Notes under the pieces: model-generated | Seen by the model: only the letters and a program-made list of their open reading frames with translations | What the model was told of the DNA's origin: nothing | The model's database searches: none | Program-made: the position numbers and the translations under genes | In this document: piece by piece, positions 6,666 to 7,544 of the stretch | Layout: each line of letters starts with the position of its first letter | How positions within the stretch are numbered: position 1 is the stretch's first letter | Assembly (NCBI GenBank): GCA_030152145.1 | Contig: JASLIL010000066.1 | Coordinates: forward strand, 1 to 7,544 | From: Tissierellales bacterium | Lineage (GTDB): Bacteria; Bacillota; Clostridia; Tissierellales; JASKZW01 | Reading direction: 5' to 3' | DNA length: 7,544 bases

Positions 6666-7322
6666 ATGTTAATGTTAGAAGAAAGAAAAAAAGTAGTAGA
6701 ATATGGGAAAAAATTAATAACAGATGGCTTAACTACAGGAACAGGTGGAAATATTTCTATAGTAGATAGAGAACATGGATATTTTTGTATAAGTCCTAGT
6801 GGAATAGACTATTTCAAAACAGAACCGGAAGACGTTGTAGTCTTGGATTTGGATGGAAATATTGTAGATGGTAAGAGAAAGCCATCTAGTGAGTATGAAA
6901 TGCATAGATTAATTTATTTAAATAGAGAAGAAGCAGAAGCGGTTGTTCATTGTCACTCAACTTACGCAACAGTGTTGGCTACTAATAGACTTGATTTACC
7001 AGCATCAAATTACATAATTGCAGATGGAGGAGGCAAGGATATTAGATGTGCAGAGTATGCGACTTTTGGTACTAAGGAAATAGGGGAAGAGGCAGTGAAG
7101 GCTATGGAAGGAAGAAGGGCTTGTTTGCAAGCTAACCATGGACAAATAACAATGGGAAGCTCAATAGAAAGTGCCTTTGGATTAGCTGCTACAGTAGAAC
7201 AATTGTCAAGAATTCATGTTTTGGCACTATCATGTGGTAAACCAGTTATTTTAGATGATAAAGAAATGGATAATATATTAGAAAGATTCCAAACCTATGG
7301 ACAAAAAACTAGGGGAAACTAA
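6666..7322 (+). CDS. Class II aldolase, L-fuculose-1-phosphate aldolase type (5-deoxyribulose/methylthioribulose-1-P aldolase)
   Basis: A zinc-dependent class II aldolase of the FucA/AraD family; 218 residues against about 215 for FucA. It should split a ketose-1-phosphate into dihydroxyacetone phosphate and an aldehyde. Motifs: phosphate-binding GTGGNIS (25-31) and ISPSG (42-46); catalytic Glu76 in PSSE; zinc ligands His95 and His97 (VVHCHS) and His158 (ANHG); a conserved Tyr116 segment; and YATFGT (131-136). The C-terminal ERFQTYG (206-212) also follows FucA closely. The gene could be mistaken for the related dehydratase MtnB, but the whole pattern is FucA-like. In the DHAP shunt such an aldolase acts on 5-methylthioribulose-1-P or 5-deoxyribulose-1-P, giving (methylthio)acetaldehyde or acetaldehyde. 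The start at 6666 is chosen over ATG 6672 because AAGGAG (6653-6658) lies seven bases before it; that site overlaps the previous stop codon. It is the last gene before the terminator. Confidence 0.92.
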   Translation: MLMLEERKKVVEYGKKLITDGLTTGTGGNISIVDREHGYFCISPSGIDYFKTEPEDVVVLDLDGNIVDGKRKPSSEYEMHRLIYLNREEAEAVVHCHSTYATVLATNRLDLPASNYIIADGGGKDIRCAEYATFGTKEIGEEAVKAMEGRRACLQANHGQITMGSSIESAFGLAATVEQLSRIHVLALSCGKPVILDDKEMDNILERFQTYGQKTRGN

Positions 7323-7323
7323 A

Positions 7324-7344
7324 AGATTAAGAATATATTAATCT
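7324..7344 (+). repeat. AT-rich inverted repeat just after the operon's last gene
   Basis: AGATTAA and TTAATCT form a perfect 7-bp inverted repeat around a 7-base loop, one base after the aldolase stop codon. Only two of the seven pairs are G-C or C-G free of A/T neighbours' weakness, so the RNA hairpin would be unstable, and no T-run follows. It may stabilise the mRNA end together with the strong terminator downstream, or be chance in AT-rich DNA. Confidence 0.25.
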
Positions 7345-7368
7345 ATAAGAAATAAGAGTTTAATAAGA

Positions 7369-7402
7369 CCCTTTCATCAATATATTGATGAAGGGTTTTT
7401 TT
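7369..7402 (+). terminator. Rho-independent terminator of the operon
   Basis: The arms CCCTT-T-CATCAA (7369-7380) and TTGATGAAGGG (7385-7395) pair over 11 bp with a single bulged T at 7374 and a 4-base loop. Seven T residues follow directly (7396-7402). The G-C pairs at the stem base next to the T-run are the classic arrangement for intrinsic termination on the plus strand. There is no good A-run on the other side, so it is not clearly bidirectional. It lies 46 bases after the aldolase stop codon and separates the operon from the next gene. Confidence 0.93.
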
Positions 7403-7435
7403 ATGCCTCTATTTGGATTGATAGCTTGGATAAAC

Positions 7436-7465
7436 TTGACTTATAAATATAAAAAATATTACAAT
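7436..7465 (+). promoter_or_regulatory. Sigma-70-type promoter for the downstream ssb-like gene
   Basis: TTGACT (7436-7441) matches the -35 consensus at five of six bases, and TACAAT (7460-7465) matches the -10 consensus at five of six, with an 18-base spacer that is almost entirely A and T. Transcription would begin near 7472, leaving a short leader of about 16 bases. The position between a terminator and a start codon with a good ribosome binding site supports it. An overlapping -10 alternative (TATTAC, 7457-7462) has a shorter 15-base spacing and is less likely. Confidence 0.65.
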
Positions 7466-7476
7466 TTTATATAGAT

Positions 7477-7483
7477 GGGGTGA
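7477..7483 (+). promoter_or_regulatory. Ribosome binding site of the ssb-like gene
   Basis: GGGGTGA matches six of seven bases of the GAGGTGA part of the anti-Shine-Dalgarno complement and lies four bases before ATG 7488. It fixes the start of the following partial gene. Confidence 0.75.
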
Positions 7484-7487
7484 AGAT

Positions 7488-7544
7488 ATGAATAAGGTGA
7501 TCTTAATAGGCCGCCTGGCTGACAGGGTCAAGCTAAGCTACTAT
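7488..7544 (+). CDS. Single-stranded DNA-binding protein, N-terminal 19 residues (continues beyond window)
   Basis: The frame opens at ATG 7488 and runs without a stop to the last base. The visible residues, MNKVILIGRLADRVKLSYY, begin with the MNxVxLIGRL signature of bacterial and phage Ssb proteins, which coat single-stranded DNA during replication and repair through an OB-fold. The next residues (ADRVKLSYY) depart from the common T-x-D-PELRYT pattern, so this may be a secondary or mobile-element-type paralogue and not the housekeeping copy. The gene has its own promoter and ribosome binding site and is not part of the upstream operon. Base use changes here: codons GGC, CGC, CTG, GTC and GAC appear together, and the last 36 bases are about 58% G+C, well above the operon. 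With 19 codons this is only a hint. Confidence 0.6.
   Translation, partial: MNKVILIGRLADRVKLSYY

Noticed and set aside
6666..7322. MtnB (methylthioribulose-1-phosphate dehydratase) for the class II aldolase-family gene
   Set aside because: The motifs GTGGNIS, PSSE, YATFGT, ANHG and the C-terminal ERFQTYG follow FucA much more closely, and no MtnW, MtnX or MtnD partner is present.
1..7544. CRISPR array, tRNA, rRNA, insertion sequence or long direct repeats
   Set aside because: No regularly spaced repeats, clover-leaf pattern, transposase frame or terminal inverted repeats could be seen on either strand.

Overview
The window is AT-rich (roughly one third G+C by eye). It uses AGA and ATA codons heavily, has purine-rich Shine-Dalgarno sites, and packs its genes on one strand. 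This fits a low-GC anaerobic Firmicute (Clostridia or Tissierellia type) or a similar bacterium; the species cannot be named from the sequence alone. All supported genes are on the plus strand.

Positions 1 to 7322 hold one compact run of seven genes that reads as a catabolic operon, and its beginning lies upstream of the window. In order: the C-terminal part of an NhaC-family transporter; a 5-methylthioribose-kinase-type kinase (MtnK family); an aldose-1-phosphate isomerase of the MtnA/eIF2B-like family with altered motifs; a D-2-hydroxyacid dehydrogenase; an FGGY sugar kinase that resembles LsrK; an iron-type alcohol dehydrogenase resembling YqhD/butanol dehydrogenase; and a class II (fuculose-1-phosphate type) aldolase. 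Gaps are 5 to 13 bases, with one 8-base overlap. The exception is a 43-base gap after the transporter that holds a perfect 8-bp hairpin.

Kinase, MtnA-type isomerase and FucA-type aldolase are the core of the known 'DHAP shunt' / 5-deoxyribose disposal route. In that route 5-methylthioribose or 5-deoxyribose (from methylthioadenosine and from the 5'-deoxyadenosine by-product of radical SAM enzymes) is phosphorylated at C1, isomerised to the ketose-1-phosphate, and split to dihydroxyacetone phosphate plus (methylthio)acetaldehyde or acetaldehyde. The alcohol dehydrogenase would reduce that aldehyde. The window adds a second, FGGY-type kinase and a 2-hydroxyacid dehydrogenase that this core route does not need. 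Together with the transporter they suggest an extended scavenging system with a second entry point or side branch. That extension is the most interesting part, and its substrates are unknown.

Positions 7323 to 7487 form the boundary: a rho-independent terminator ends the operon, and a sigma-70-like promoter and ribosome binding site start the next gene. Only the first 19 codons of that gene are inside the window; they look like a single-stranded DNA-binding protein.
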